A stretch of DNA of 64,000 nucleotides, taken from contig JAPYXD010000715.1 of assembly GCA_030998225.1 (NCBI GenBank), positions 7,010,501-7,074,500 on the forward strand, written 5' to 3'. The DNA is from Diplolepis rosae (lineage: Eukaryota; Arthropoda; Insecta; Hymenoptera; Diplolepididae). The notes below the pieces were generated by a model. It searched no databases, was not told the DNA's origin, and saw nothing but the letters and a program-made list of their open reading frames with translations. This document shows, one piece after another, positions 33,279-44,767 of the stretch; positions within the stretch are counted from its first letter, which is position 1, and each line of letters begins with the position of its first letter. The translations under genes and the position numbers were made by a program.

Positions 33279-33594
33279 ACGTGCAAGTTCTGAATATCAA
33301 CTGGTGTCTTCGGAAAATGAACTTTCCAGCGTTGATCACACGCCAGAGCACACTTTGGTAGGTCCAGTCGATTCTAGTGTCTTACTTCAAGAAGTAATGC
33401 AGCAACAACAACAGCATCGTAGACTTAGTCAACAGAACTCTTCGGATACATTGTCAGACATCATTTGTGGTGGACCACAAACTATTGCTGATTTACAGCA
33501 CAAATTAGTTCAATTGACTAGTCAACCATTAGAAACATTAAATATCGGCACACCGCCTCTGAATCATCCGGATACCCCACACAGTAGTCAAATG
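33279..33594 (+). CDS. Host gene exon 1 in this window (possible WNK-type kinase C-terminal region)
   Basis: An internal exon bounded by TTTTTTTATCCTCAG and the donor ATG-GTAGGT. It encodes RASSEYQLVSSENELSSVDH, VLLQEVMQQQQQHRRLSQQ, DTLSDIICGGPQTIADLQHK and a Pro/Ser end TPHSSQM. This low-complexity, Gln/Ser-rich composition is a scaffold-like region, not an enzyme domain. It starts completing a split codon (one base) and ends in phase 0. The next exon at 37269 begins in phase 0. The WNK comparison rests mainly on the later exon and is tentative; upstream exons, including any kinase domain, are not in the window. Confidence 0.7.
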
Positions 33595-35269
33595 GTAGGT
33601 ATTTAAAAGAGTTAATATGGTATAAATGATAGTGACAATTATATGTGATCGTCCGCAAACAAAGGTATCTAACGCCCTAAGAATCGATTTTCAATTTTGA
33701 ACTGATTGATAGTTCTTGAGTCTCTCTTCCGTTTGCAAAAATAAAAAAATTTTCAAGTCAGTTACTTTCTTTGTTGAGCTGCAAAGGTAGGCATAATAAG
33801 TGCGAACAAACTAACGGATTCTGTTACGATCACCTATGCTGTCAAATATGGATTTCGGGCATTAGGTAACTTTCTTCGTAGACGGTCGTTTATGTTCATT
33901 TTTTTATTTATTCCGCGGAGACAGTAGGAAGATGCGCGAATATTGTAGGAAGATTATTAAGCAGACGATTCACTTAGAGTTCATGTACTTGGTTATAAAC
34001 TTTGTATTTTCAGAAACGGTATGCGTGATAAATTCACCAGGGAACAGAAACTCTATGGCAGACGGAATTTACTTTTATAAATTATATATCTCACCTGAAA
34101 AGAAACTTTTTTGGAACATCCTTATTGCAGTTTCTAGAACACAATAATATTTCATATGATACATTTTTAGAGGCTATTTTAATTATATAGTATTTTGAGA
34201 ACAAAAATAGTTTTATAAGTTGCAGATAAATACTTTATTTTTAATTTTATCACAATACTGCAGTGCCAGACTATAATTCTTGTCATATATTATGAATCTA
34301 CTTTTCAAAATAACAGTTACTATAATAAAATGATTTTTTCGTCGCTCAACTCCAGTAATTATTGATGACCATTATTATTATTATTGGTCAAGTGGAGACC
34401 CGAAGAGCCTCTGACGCTTAGGTAATCCCGTTGCTTCCCACTTCAACCTTATTCATGACTCCAGATCTAACCAGATCTTGATTTTGTCGAGATCTGACCA
34501 GATCTGATCAGATCTAGACATAAATAAGATCAACTTTTTTTCGTGGGGTCCGCCCCTGCAGGTCCCCGCATGAAAGGATAAGACTAGATACTTGGAGGAA
34601 GGGGGTTGTCCTGTGTCCCTAAGAGACCGTTATTAGACATCTTCGTACCCCTAGATGCCAAAGAGCCAGTGGGCACTGTCGCTCTAACTCGTGGCATGGG
34701 GGGAGGGGATGACTACATAGAGTACAACACTCAATGAGTATCCGTTCGTGGGCCACCACTCCAACGGAGGGCTTTTTATTGGTCACATTGCGAGTCGTAG
34801 ACCATTCCTGTCCCGACTCTGGGAAGAATTCGGTCTGGGAAGGCCCTCGACTCAGGGATCCAGCAATACCCACGTTGGCAAGGCTGCTTCACTTACCTGT
34901 TTACTCCTGTAAATTTAAAAAAATATTCACATTGATATTCAGTACATGTAAAAACCGGCTACTGCTACAACACGATGGCTAATGCCGACTCCATCCGACG
35001 AACCAACTGAGATCAATTTATAGGATCACTTTTTGAATGGACATTGCAAAAACGTATATGTGTCGTGCTCCGAGAGAAGATACCCCTTAGCATCAAAGTG
35101 ACGATTTTAGAAGAGGAGCGAAAGAAGAAAGTTACAGCTCGACTCGCTGTTATTTATTTTGACTCTCTCTACCTACTTCTACAAACTTAAGTTTAACTTT
35201 ACCGCGTGAAAGATATGATATATACTAATCTACTTTAATGTCATTTTTTTGTGAAAGTAAATTTAATGC
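33595..35269. other. Intron sequence; AGATCT cluster and GC-rich block
   Basis: No gene. Five AGATCT palindromes lie between 34463 and 34515. 34540-34900 is GC-richer than its surroundings (CCGCCCCTGCAGGTCCCCGC and a GGGGGGAGGGG run) and may be an old LINE fragment; I could not identify a domain. Confidence 0.45.
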
Positions 35270-35650
35270 CATTTTTGCTTTAAAAATTATTTCCGGCATG
35301 TAACAAACCATGACTAATCGTTACGAAGCGCATCCGATCAGTTCAAGTTTTTACAACTTTTTATAATATTTCTGGCCTTATTTTATCATTAGCTCGGTTA
35401 ACATTGACCTTCATTGCTTCTGAAGTTGTTGGTTTGTTTGCATAAACTATAGATTCAACATTCCCCCCAAAAAAATAATCTAGAGGCGTCAAATCACACG
35501 ATCTTGGAGCCCAATTGAGAGTACTATTTCTTGATATCAGGTTGCCACCAAATTGTCCTCTTAATGAATTGATGTTTCGGTGGCTGTGTCACTGTAGCCT
35601 TATCCTGTTGGTACAATGAGATGTCGGTGTTCAACTCCAACACTTTTGAA
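35270..35650 (-). pseudogene. Tc1/mariner-like transposase C-terminal fragment
   Basis: Minus-strand LYQQDKATVTQ corresponds to the second catalytic Asp motif (QQDGA-type). It is followed after stops by a degenerate FFWGE block and a VYANKPTTSEAMKVN tail. The same transposase family, different copy, ends at 61188. Only the last third of the protein is present. Confidence 0.6.
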
Positions 35651-35989
35651 AACAAAAATGTATTGAGAATGTGTCGATATCGCACAGTTTGGAACCGTTG
35701 TTCAAGTATTGAACTATTCATGATTAAATAGCAAACCTTACTAAATACAAATGTCAGAGAAATGATATTTCGACAAAAGTCATTCAAAATTCTTCCCTGT
35801 TGAAAGATCTCACGCAGCTAAAAAAAACACACTGTACGTATTTATTATTCTCGTAAATGCTCAGAGCACAAAACGGCCGAGCATATTTTTGTGCTCAAGA
35901 GAACTTCTTAGGGCATTCAATCTCCTTATAACAGTATGGTAAACCCGTCTAGCATAGTCATGTTTCTCGTCAGACGTCTTAATACATAG

Positions 35990-36911
35990 TGTGTCCCAAA
36001 ATAAACGAACTTTATATTTAAATCATACAACATTCAGCGCCATCTATTGAAAATTTGCAGCATTAAAAAGATACATTCATCCTCTTCAAACGCACCTAAA
36101 TTCATGTAAATCGGATGACAAATGTGAAAGTTACAGCCATTTTAATAAAAGAAAAAGTGTGCTAATGTTACAAAACAAATATGGAACAAAGAGCAAATAT
36201 AAAATTTTGTGTTAAACTTGAAAAAAAATTCGCTGAGACATACGAATTGATGAAAAAAGTTTATGGTGATGATTGTATAAGTCGTATTCAAGTTTATATG
36301 TGGTTTACACGATTTAAAAATGGCCGTGACGATTTACATGATGATCCAAGACCTGGAGGACCAGAAGCATCAAATCGTGCTGAGTAAGTGGAAAAAGTAC
36401 GTGAAATAATCGCTATCGATGAAAATTTCACTGTCAGAATGCTGGCAGAAGAATTAAATTTATCTTACTGTACAATCTACACAATATTAACTGAAGTTTT
36501 GGGTAAAAGAAAGGTCTTTGCACGTTTTTTTCCACATCAGTTAAATGCACCACCTCACAAGACCAAAAAAGTCAACGAATTTTTGATGAAAAAACAGATT
36601 TGTGTCATGGACTACCCTCCGTATTCGCCTGATCTATCACCGTGTGACTATTTTCTGTTCCCAAAACTAAAAACTGCAATGAAAGGAGCTTTTTACGATG
36701 ACGTTCCAACCATTCAATCAGCTGTGACACAGGTGCTAAAGAACATCCCAAAAACCGAGTTTAAAAAATCTATGGATAAATTGGTTGATCGTTCCAAACG
36801 TTGTATTGAGTCTAATGGAACCTATTTTGAATAAATAATAACTTTCAAAGATAATATAATGTGTATCTTATTCTATATCCAAAAAGTTCGGTTATTTTTG
36901 GGACACACTGT
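35990..36911 (+). mobile_element. Mariner deletion derivative with TIRs
   Basis: Tips GTGTGTCCCAAAATAAACG on the left and the inverse GGGACACAC on the right. TA lies on the left and TG on the right, so the duplication has decayed. The transposase (36181-36834) has the N-terminal domain up to FFPHQLNAPPHKTKK, then jumps to VNEFLMKKQI and the C-terminal YPPYSPDLSPCDYFLFPKL with the third catalytic Asp. The first two Asp motifs are deleted. A TAA follows AE at 36387 but the frame resumes with VEKVREIIAID. Confidence 0.85.
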
Positions 36912-37268
36912 GTCATTTTGGAGTTCACTTATCAATGACGTGGCCCAGGTATTATAGTTTGCCCCAGAAGAACTAAAATTTTTCGAGGTTCGGCTTAAGT
37001 CGTGCGTCATACAGATGCTAAGAATCCTCAAGAAACTCACTGATGTGATCTTTAAAGGTCCCGCTGAAACCACTTTGTCTTTCAGGTAAGCGAATGCATT
37101 AGGGACTATACCTGGTGTTATCACCCTGTCGAACAAAGAGCGCATAAATATAAGAAAAAATAATTATTAGCATAAATAACTTAAGGAAATATAATTCTAA
37201 TTAAAGGTACTTTTAACAGCACTATTATCTCATTCTTATAAATCTGTGATTCACCATTTTCTGTATAG

Positions 37269-37391
37269 GGTTTGTTATCTCCACAAGCAACAATACATTC
37301 TGCATTTGGTGAAACTCACTTAGGACAAATTCTACGAAAATTACCTGCTGAATCTGAACAACCGATGTCGCAGCCTGTTAGTTTACAATCT
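37269..37391 (+). CDS. Host gene exon 2 (41 codons)
   Basis: Acceptor TTTTCTGTATAG and donor TCT-GTGAGT bound a 123-base exon in phase 0 at both sides. It encodes GLLSPQATIHSAFGETHLGQ and ILRKLPAESEQPMSQPVSLQ plus a final Ser. It joins without a stop to the exons at 33279-33594 and 54583-54775. A mariner begins 23 bases after its 3' edge. Confidence 0.72.
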
Positions 37392-37414
37392 GTGAGTATA
37401 TTTATTTCTATCTA

Positions 37415-38695
37415 TTGGATCTATAACTTAATTCGTGCGGTTTTTTTTTCAAAATTTGTACGTTTATTTAAGAAAACCATGTACAATAGTATTATTCAAA
37501 GTATTGCCCATCTGAAGCTATGACTTTTTCCCATCTTTCTGGCAATTTGTGGATTCTATCCCAAAAGAACTGCGCAGGCTTGGCGACCAAGAATGAATCA
37601 AGCCAGATACCCTGTTCTGATGTGAACCGTATTCCAGTGAGGGCGTTCTGCATCGACTGGAACAGATGGTAGTCAGAAGGGGCAAGGTCTAGGCTATAAG
37701 GCGGGTGGGGTAAAACATCCCATCTACTGTTTCCCAAATAGTTCTTAACCAAAATAGCAACATGAGGCCAAGCGTTGTCATGATGGAAAATTATTGCCTC
37801 GTGTCTGGTCGCATATTCCGGGCGTTTTTCAGCTATTGCTCTCTTCAAACGGATGAATTGTGTTTGGTAGCGTTCTCCATTGATGGTTTCACCCGGTTTT
37901 AGCAGCTCATAATACAGCACACCCTTCTGATCCTATAAAATACAGAGCATTACCTTCGCGCCATGGATATTCAGCTTTGCCGTTGATTCGGCTGGTTGGC
38001 CGGGTTTCATATATGATATTTTGCGCTTGGGGTTGTCGTAATGGATCCATTTTTCATCGCCAATAACAATCCGATGGAAAAATGACTTCTTTTTGTGGCG
38101 TCTCAGCAGCATTTCGGACATGCAAAACCGCCTTTCAACGTCTCTCGACTTGAGTACATGTGGAACCCAATTTCCTTGCTTTTGAATGTATCCGGCTGCT
38201 TTTAAACGTTTTGAAATGGCTGCTTGAGTGACTCCCAAAGATTCTCCGAGCTCTTCTTGTGTTTGGAAGCAATCTTCATCGAGTAATGCTTCCAGTTCTT
38301 CATCTTCAAACTTTTTTGGCTACCCAGGACGTTCTTCGTCTTCTAAGCCAAAATCACCACTTTTAAGTCGTGCAAACCACTTTTGGCACGTTCGCTCAGC
38401 TAGAGCATGTTCACCATAAACTTCCACCAAAATACGATGACCATCGGCAGCAGTTTTCTTCATATTAAAGTAATGAAGAAGAACTCCCCGCAAAAACACT
38501 TTTTCAGGCACAGAGTTCGACATATTTGAGTGAAAAAAAATTATTGTTGTTTACACTTCAAATGAATGACATATACTGAAAAAGACGCACAATGATAGTA
38601 GCTTTTCAACGCATGTTCGGAATATTGGAACGATGGAATAATAATCAAGTTACGCCATCTCTTAGCAAACTGCACGAATTAAGTTATAGATCCAA
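37415..38695 (-). mobile_element. Nearly intact mariner, 1281 bp, TA duplication
   Basis: TA flanks both ends (37413-37414, 38696-38697). The tips are TTGGATCTATAACTTAATTC and its inverse. The length matches a full mariner. The transposase is read almost completely on the minus strand (38523-37492). It lies in the intron immediately after the donor of exon 2. Confidence 0.92.
37492..38523 (-). pseudogene. Mariner transposase with two in-frame stops
   Basis: Starts MSNSVPEKVFLRGVLL. Helix-turn-helix regions are HRILVEVYGEHALAERTCQ and LGVTQAAISKRLKAAG. Catalytic motifs are VIGDEKWIHYD, HHDNAWPHVA and YSLDLAPSDYHLF; the last two Asp are 34 residues apart (D,D34D). The end is WEKVIASDGQYFE. The only damage is a TAG after ERPG (about 38320) and a TAG after LCIL, where a Trp codon is expected (about 37930). 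Both lie in one continuous frame, so decay is recent. About 344 codons, normal for the family. Confidence 0.9.
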
Positions 38696-38699
38696 TATA

Positions 38700-39273
38700 T
38701 ATAAAATCCAATATAAAAGTAATTTTCGGCATAATAATTGATCGTCTATTAAAAAGTGATTTTTCCTTTGACAAACCAATCAAGCGATTTCCGTTTTTAA
38801 GGTAATCTGTGAAAATTAAGGAACTTTTTTTTCAATTATATCTCTTTTTATTACATACTTATAGATGTTACTGTATTTGCAGAGTGCCTCGTTCTAAGTA
38901 ATCCACTTGAATATCTCATAAGTATAGTATTTTTGAAGAAAGTGTTTAAATCTTCAAACAGTACCTAGATGCATGTTTCCTTTTGCCATCGGTTTTCTAT
39001 CGAATATATTTTACAAGGAAATGTTTTATTGCAAGAATTACTAAGCATTAGATTTAAGATATTGAGGGATAAGCAAACAACCATCTATTTTTAAAAAAGG
39101 GGTGGGGGTATTTGATATAATCATAGCGTATAGAGTATTGTCATTGATAACCATTGTTCGCTCACACTTGAACACAACTGGGAATTGATTTCGTGATAGG
39201 CGCCATTTATAAAAACAAGTAGTGCGTGTATCAAATTTCTCCCTTTTATAGTAGACCGTTGTTTTCTTATCCC
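38700..39273. other. Intron, no gene
   Basis: AT-rich, no recognisable element apart from the flanking mariner and the TTAA element. Confidence 0.5.
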
Positions 39274-39277
39274 TTAA

Positions 39278-39802
39278 GGTGGCTTGAACGTTTTTGAAAA
39301 AAATTACAGATTGCTCTGAAACTTAGAGATTATCTTAATAAAATATGCTAGATTCATTTGGGAAAAAGAAATACCGTGGTTAACGATGTCAATGCTGAAA
39401 AAATCGCTACCGAAAAAATGTCAGTTTAACACGTAGTCTTATGGGATTCCTCATCAAAATCGGCGAAACTCCGGAACAAAACACAAGTCCCCATAAATCA
39501 AATATATAATAGTACTTTCGATTTCGAGGAATCTATTAGTATTATAAAAACCAAGGGTTGACGACTTCAATCAAGAGAAAATTGCGAGAAAAGTACAGAA
39601 TATAAAAAACCGCCTCGAGGTGAAAATAATAAATTTTTACTATCACTTTTTTCAGGGGACATTTCCGTGATTTCTTACCCTTCTACTCAGATGTAACTAT
39701 AATACATATGATTATTAAAAAAATAAGTAGCAATGAGCATTCATGTAACACGTGCCTCCGCGGTGCCCCTCACTTCATACGACACCAAACGATCAAGCCA
39801 CC
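39278..39802. mobile_element. TTAA-flanked TIR element, 525 bp
   Basis: Tips GGTGGCTTGAACG and the inverse CGATCAAGCCACC. TTAA lies directly outside both (39274-39277, 39803-39806). TTAA duplications occur in piggyBac and Kolobok; without a transposase I cannot choose. No coding capacity. Confidence 0.8.
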
Positions 39803-39900
39803 TTAATAACTTAAATCCAATGCTTAGTAATCTGTATGATAAAAGATCTCTTCGGTTATAATATTTGGTACATTTAGTCAATTCAATGAGATTCCTAGAT

Positions 39901-40220
39901 TTATAACGCCTCTCCTGAAGCGTGAGTGGTCTTTTGTCCTCTTCTAACTGGATTACGTACCCTGTATTTCATAGTCTCTCTTGGCGTTGGAAAACTATCA
40001 CGGTTGGGCCGTGGTGATATCGGCTGCTCGTCGACTTTGGATTCTAGTGTCCGCAGAATGGCGTTGGTTGGACGACATATATTTCTAGTGATGATATATG
40101 TGTGCGACTGTTTGGTGACACCGTAGGAATAGTTTAGCATTTTTGGAAAGGATTTCTGTCTCAGACTCTTCTCCCGAAGTTTCCGTCGTGGTGTTACTCT
40201 TTGTGGGAAACGTTGGTGAA
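39901..40220 (-). other. Open frame of unknown function, cut by a hAT-like insertion
   Basis: A minus-strand frame of about 105 codons from the hAT duplication to a TAA at 39901: RFPQRVTPRRKLREKSLR, YGVTKQSHTYIITRNICR, PISPRPNRDSFPTPRETMKY. It is basic and has no recognised domain. Upstream of the insertion the frame closes within a few codons. It may be a fragment of a mobile element or a chance frame; I would not annotate it as a gene without homology. Confidence 0.25.
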
Positions 40221-40469
40221 CATTAGAGGTGTGCAAAAAGATTCGATTCGATTTTCGATCCGTTATTGGCCTCCGTCGAACGTCGAATATTCGACATTCG
40301 ACGGACCGCCGATCTAATGTCGAATATTCGACATCCGAAGTGCGTCCGTCGAATGTCGAATAATTAACATCCGAAGCCGAATCGAAAGACGGATTTTTAA
40401 CATTCGACCGGCGCAGTATGTAGTTTGCAATTTTTAATCAGACATTACACAATATACATTGAATAGTTA

Positions 40470-42330
40470 TATTTTAGAATTTTTTGTTCATTTCTCGTTA
40501 TTTTGGCATAGGGTCAGATTCTTTTTATTTTCTTCGATTAAAATTATCACTATTAGATATAAAAATACTCAAAAAAGAAAGCAAGGCAAACGTTTCGGCC
40601 ATATATGGGGGCCCTCTTCAGTGCCATAAATTCAAAGATTAATTCAAAATTTCTGTAAAACATTAGAATATAGGAGATGATTAAAATAAGGATTATCATT
40701 GAATTCAAAAACTTGTCTCATAGCTTGCAATTTAAAATGAAGTAGTCCAGTATGCAGCATCACGAATTGAAAAAATATTTAGAGTTCACTGTGAATAAAA
40801 AACTGGATAAATGAAAAAACATAAAAATTTTTGAACACGAACCGACTGAAAATTTTTAAAATTTTATTATTAAAGAAGGATGCCAAATTGGTTATCAATG
40901 GAAAAACGCGAACAAGGTTTACATTTTTGAAAACTTTTCGTGAAGACTTTGTTACCGGAGTCTCTCACAGAATGATCTGAACTGTTTTAAAAAGAAGACT
41001 ATTGTCCTATACCTAGTTAAGAAATTCGATACGTTGATGGTGATTTTCACGAGTGGACGAAGGAGTGTATTTTTCAAGAAACGATTTTTCATATAAGCTT
41101 CACGGACAATCCATTTAACATTGAATTTGCAAGCAAGGCATTACGGAAACATAAATTATTATAATATCTATACATGTAGTTTTACTCAATATTATTTGAG
41201 TATGTTAAGAGATAAATAAAAAAATTGGAATTTGTTTATCACTCCATTCAGATTTATTCTGAGATGTTTTAAAAAATGATACATTTATCTTTGAAAAATA
41301 ACAAAAATGCAATTTTAGTATTCGTGATATTAAGTATCACATTCGAAAAGTATTATTAAATTTAATTTGTTCTGCAAATGGTCAGTACTATGAGATATTG
41401 TGATACTTAATATCACGAATACTAAAATTGTATTTTTGTTATTTTTTAAAGATAAATGTATTATTTTTCAAAACTTCTCAGAATAAATCTGAATGCAGTA
41501 ATAAATTTATAAATAATAATATTTCGGAACATACTCAAATAATATTGAGTAAAACTACATGTATAGATATTATAATAATTTATGTTTCCGTAATGCCTTG
41601 CTTGCAAATTCAATGTTAAATGGATTGTCCGTGAAGCTTATATAAAAAATCGTTTCTTGAAAAATACACTCCTTCGTCCACTCGTGAAAATCACCATCAA
41701 CGTATCGAATTTCTTAACTAGGTATAGGACAATAGTCTTCTTCAAGGAGGAAAAGAAACTCTCAGGATTGCTTATAAAAAAAAAAATTATCGGTCAACAA
41801 AGCCACATGTCCGGAGTCGGTTTTTAAAGCAGTTCAGATCATTCTGTGAGAGACTCCGGTAAAATGTAAACCTTGTTCCCGTTTTTTCATTGATAACCAA
41901 TTTGGCATCCTTCTTCAATAATAAAATTTTAAAAAATTCCGGTCGGTTCGTGTGCAAAAATTTTTAGGTTTTTTCATTTATCCGGTTTTTTATTCACTTT
42001 TAACTTTAAATATTTTTTCAATTCGTGATGCTGCATACTGGACTACTTCATTTTGAATTGCAAGCTATAAGATAAGGTTTTGAATTCTATGATAATCCTT
42101 ATTTTAATTATCTCCTATATTCTAATGTTTTACAGAAATTTTGAATTAATCTTTGAATTTATGGCACTGAAAAGGGCCCCCATATGTGGCCAAACCATTT
42201 GCCTTGCTTTCTTCTTTGAGTATTTTTATATCTAATAGTGATAATTTTAATCGAAGAAAATAAAAAGAATCTGACCCTATGCCAAAATAACGAGAAATGA
42301 AGAAAAAATTCTATGAATTTTGGGTCAATA
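40470..42330. repeat. Giant internal palindrome within the hAT-like element
   Basis: Left arm about 40470-41380 and right arm about 41400-42330 are inverse copies centred near 41390. Landmarks are CTCGTTATTTTGGCATAG, CACGAGTGGACGAAGGAGTG, GATGCCAAATTGG and CAGTATGCAGCATCACGAATTG. The right arm has an extra insertion near 41745-41820. Each arm carries a hammerhead-like motif, intact on the left (minus strand), degenerate on the right. Confidence 0.85.
40584..40630 (-). ncRNA. Hammerhead-ribozyme-like core
   Basis: Read on the minus strand: CACTGAAGA, then GGGCCCCCATATATGGCC, then GAAACGTTTGCC. CTGAAGA fits the CUGANGA box and GAAAC the second core box, with a GGCC/GGCC stem II between. Such motifs are known from Penelope-like elements and retrozymes. 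The cleavage-site strand and stems I and III were not verified. Confidence 0.5.
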
Positions 42331-43459
42331 TAATAGCAGACATGTTGTTAAATATGTCACTTTAAAAGTTATATTTTAATTTTATATCGTCATATTTAAA
42401 GAATAAAAAAATATTAATTATTTCAATTTGACACATTAATGTTACATAATTTTAACTAATTTTTTAAAAATATATTATTATTCATTTTATTAAATGTAAA
42501 TATAATATTAAATTTAAAATAATTTGTAAATAAATTTTTCAAGTTATTATTAATAGTGTATCATATCGGAATCGTGGTCGAAAGAATTCCTTTTTTTTCA
42601 TATGCGATTTCTTCATATCATTTAAAGGAATGTGTATTAAAATTGTTTGATGAATCAGGCAACGTGATATGTATTTAATAAAATAACTACAAATCAAATT
42701 CTATACGCTTGAAAACTCGAGACAAATAATTATACGCACAGGAACTATACACAGTTATATATATTTAACAATTTTAATATTTTTAACCAACTCACTAAAA
42801 TTTATCCTATACCATAAAACTCTACATCTGAAACAAGACATAATAATTTTAATTTTGGAAATTTGAATAAACTTTACACAATAAAACTCTGTACGATAGA
42901 AGAGAAAACCCCATTGAACATAATTTCATTAATAATTTTTTAAGCACGATGAAATTGTACACTAAATTATAGAAATTAAATTTTGTACATTCAAATGAAA
43001 ACAATCTAAATTGTGCATAAGACTTAAAATAATAAATTCTTTCGACTATGGCGATATAAAATTAAAATACAATTATACAATGTATGTATATTCGACATTC
43101 GACGGAAGGCCGATCGAATGCCGAAAATCCGACGAAGCGTGCTTCGGATGTTGAATATTCCACATTCGACGGACGGCCGAACGAATGTCGAAAATCCGAC
43201 ATCCGAAGAAGGGTGCTTTGGATGTCGAATATCCGACATTCGACGGACTGCCGATGGAATGTCGAAAATCCGACATCCGAAGAAGGGCGCTTCGAATGTC
43301 GAATATTCAACATCCGAAGAGGGGTGTTTCGAATGTCTAATATTCGACATTCGACTATGCGGCCGATTGAATCGAAAAAATCCGATCCGACAATAAGGCG
43401 AATCGAATCGAATTTTCGACATTCGATCCGACAGAATGCACACGTCTAGTGAACATACC

Positions 43460-44394
43460 TTTACTGCAACCTAATTCATATATTCTGTAGGCTCTGTTCA
43501 ACTGCACTGACGGTTTGCTTTGATTTTGGCTATTTATCGATAGTTTTTGCCTATTTTTTGCAAAATAATGATTTGGGTCCGTTTCTCGACAGATATTTCC
43601 TTTCGCTTCACCATTCTCAATCTGGAAAAATACAATTCTGAGGCTATTTCAACGAAAAAGCGGGCACAATTATGCATAAATGCAATGACTATCAAATTAA
43701 CAGACTTACAGTTTTTTATGACACTTTAATGCACCAGACACGATAATACAATCTTTTTTTGTTTAAATGATTGACATGTAACCGTTTAAACCGCAGCCGA
43801 ATCGATTCTTGTGCGAAAAACAACTGAAAACCTATTGCGGCAGTTTTGGACACTTTTTACGATTTTCGGCCATAGGCTGTTTCCTTATAAATTTTGATGG
43901 AAATTTCAGTAAAATGCATTTAAAATTTCATCAAATCATAAGGCTACGTTGAACGTACAAAACTACTGCAAATATGTGAATAGTTTTTCAATAAATGATA
44001 CGATAAACTGACAAAAACAACTTTTTTATCTTGTTCTAATACTTTCCAACTATACTGTATTTTGATATATTATTTTCAGCGGATCATTTTCAAGGTCCAA
44101 ATAAATTGTTCGTTTCGTGAACGGCAAAAAGAAGCGAAAATGAAAAATTAACTCTGCCGAATCTCAAAACGGTAGTGATTATTTTTTATAAAACATTTAA
44201 ATTAGGATTGATATGAAAATTGTAGCGGCAAGAAGGATGAATTTGAAAGCATTCAACCCTTTTGGCAGCCGATCAAAGTTGGAACTTCGATTTTTGTGAA
44301 AATATCCCTTATTTCTTGTTAATAAAGAAAGAGGTTGCAATGAAAAAAAAAATCCTTAGATTAGTGAATGATTTTTTATATGTAAAAAAAGACA
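43460..44394. other. Intron, no gene
   Basis: AT-rich with no recognisable element up to the Penelope-like end. Confidence 0.45.
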
Positions 44395-44640
44395 ATTTGG
44401 TTTGAACTCTCAAAATACAAAATACCACTAAATTTGGATCAAAAAAATGTCTTAGGATCAACGATTATGAGAAACCAACAGAAAAGGAATAAAGAAAAAA
44501 GTAGACAACCTTCTAAAACCCCTTCCTTCTTTTTCTTTTTTCCGTCCTTTTTTATCTTTACTACCCACGACCATCTACATAAGAAACAACTCGCCGACGT
44601 TTCAGTGCTCTTCCAGCACCCTATTCAAAGTTAAAAAAAT
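44395..44640 (-). repeat. Penelope-like 3' terminal sequence with hammerhead-like motif
   Basis: Downstream of the GIY-YIG remnant on the minus strand. It carries GTGCTGGAAGAGCACTGAAAC near 44599-44616, close to the hammerhead core but with CTGGAAGA in place of CTGANGA. The adjoining sequence is shared with 30035-30240. Confidence 0.5.
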
Positions 44641-44767
44641 GAAAATTTGTTTTTTGTTAAACATTTCTGACCTGGCATCCTCCATTCCACTGCGAGCGCC
44701 AGCAGGAAACTGAAAAACTTATTTTGCCAGACCCTTTTTATGCACTACCTGAGACTGCAAAGGTTAT

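Larger units (their letters stand above)
40224..43448. mobile_element. 3.2-kb hAT-like non-autonomous element, 8-bp duplication
   Basis: Tips TAGAGGTGTGCA and the inverse of TAGACGTGTGCA. The direct repeat GTGAACAT flanks it exactly (40216-40223, 43449-43456). Near both ends lie many short repeats of the ATTCGACATTCGACGG type (40280-40410 and 43080-43430). There is no transposase. The interior includes a palindrome of about 1.85 kb. Confidence 0.88.

Noticed and set aside
43024..43449. Long overlapping open frames on both strands
   Set aside because: They are by-products of a short repeated motif without stops in several frames; composition is purely repetitive.
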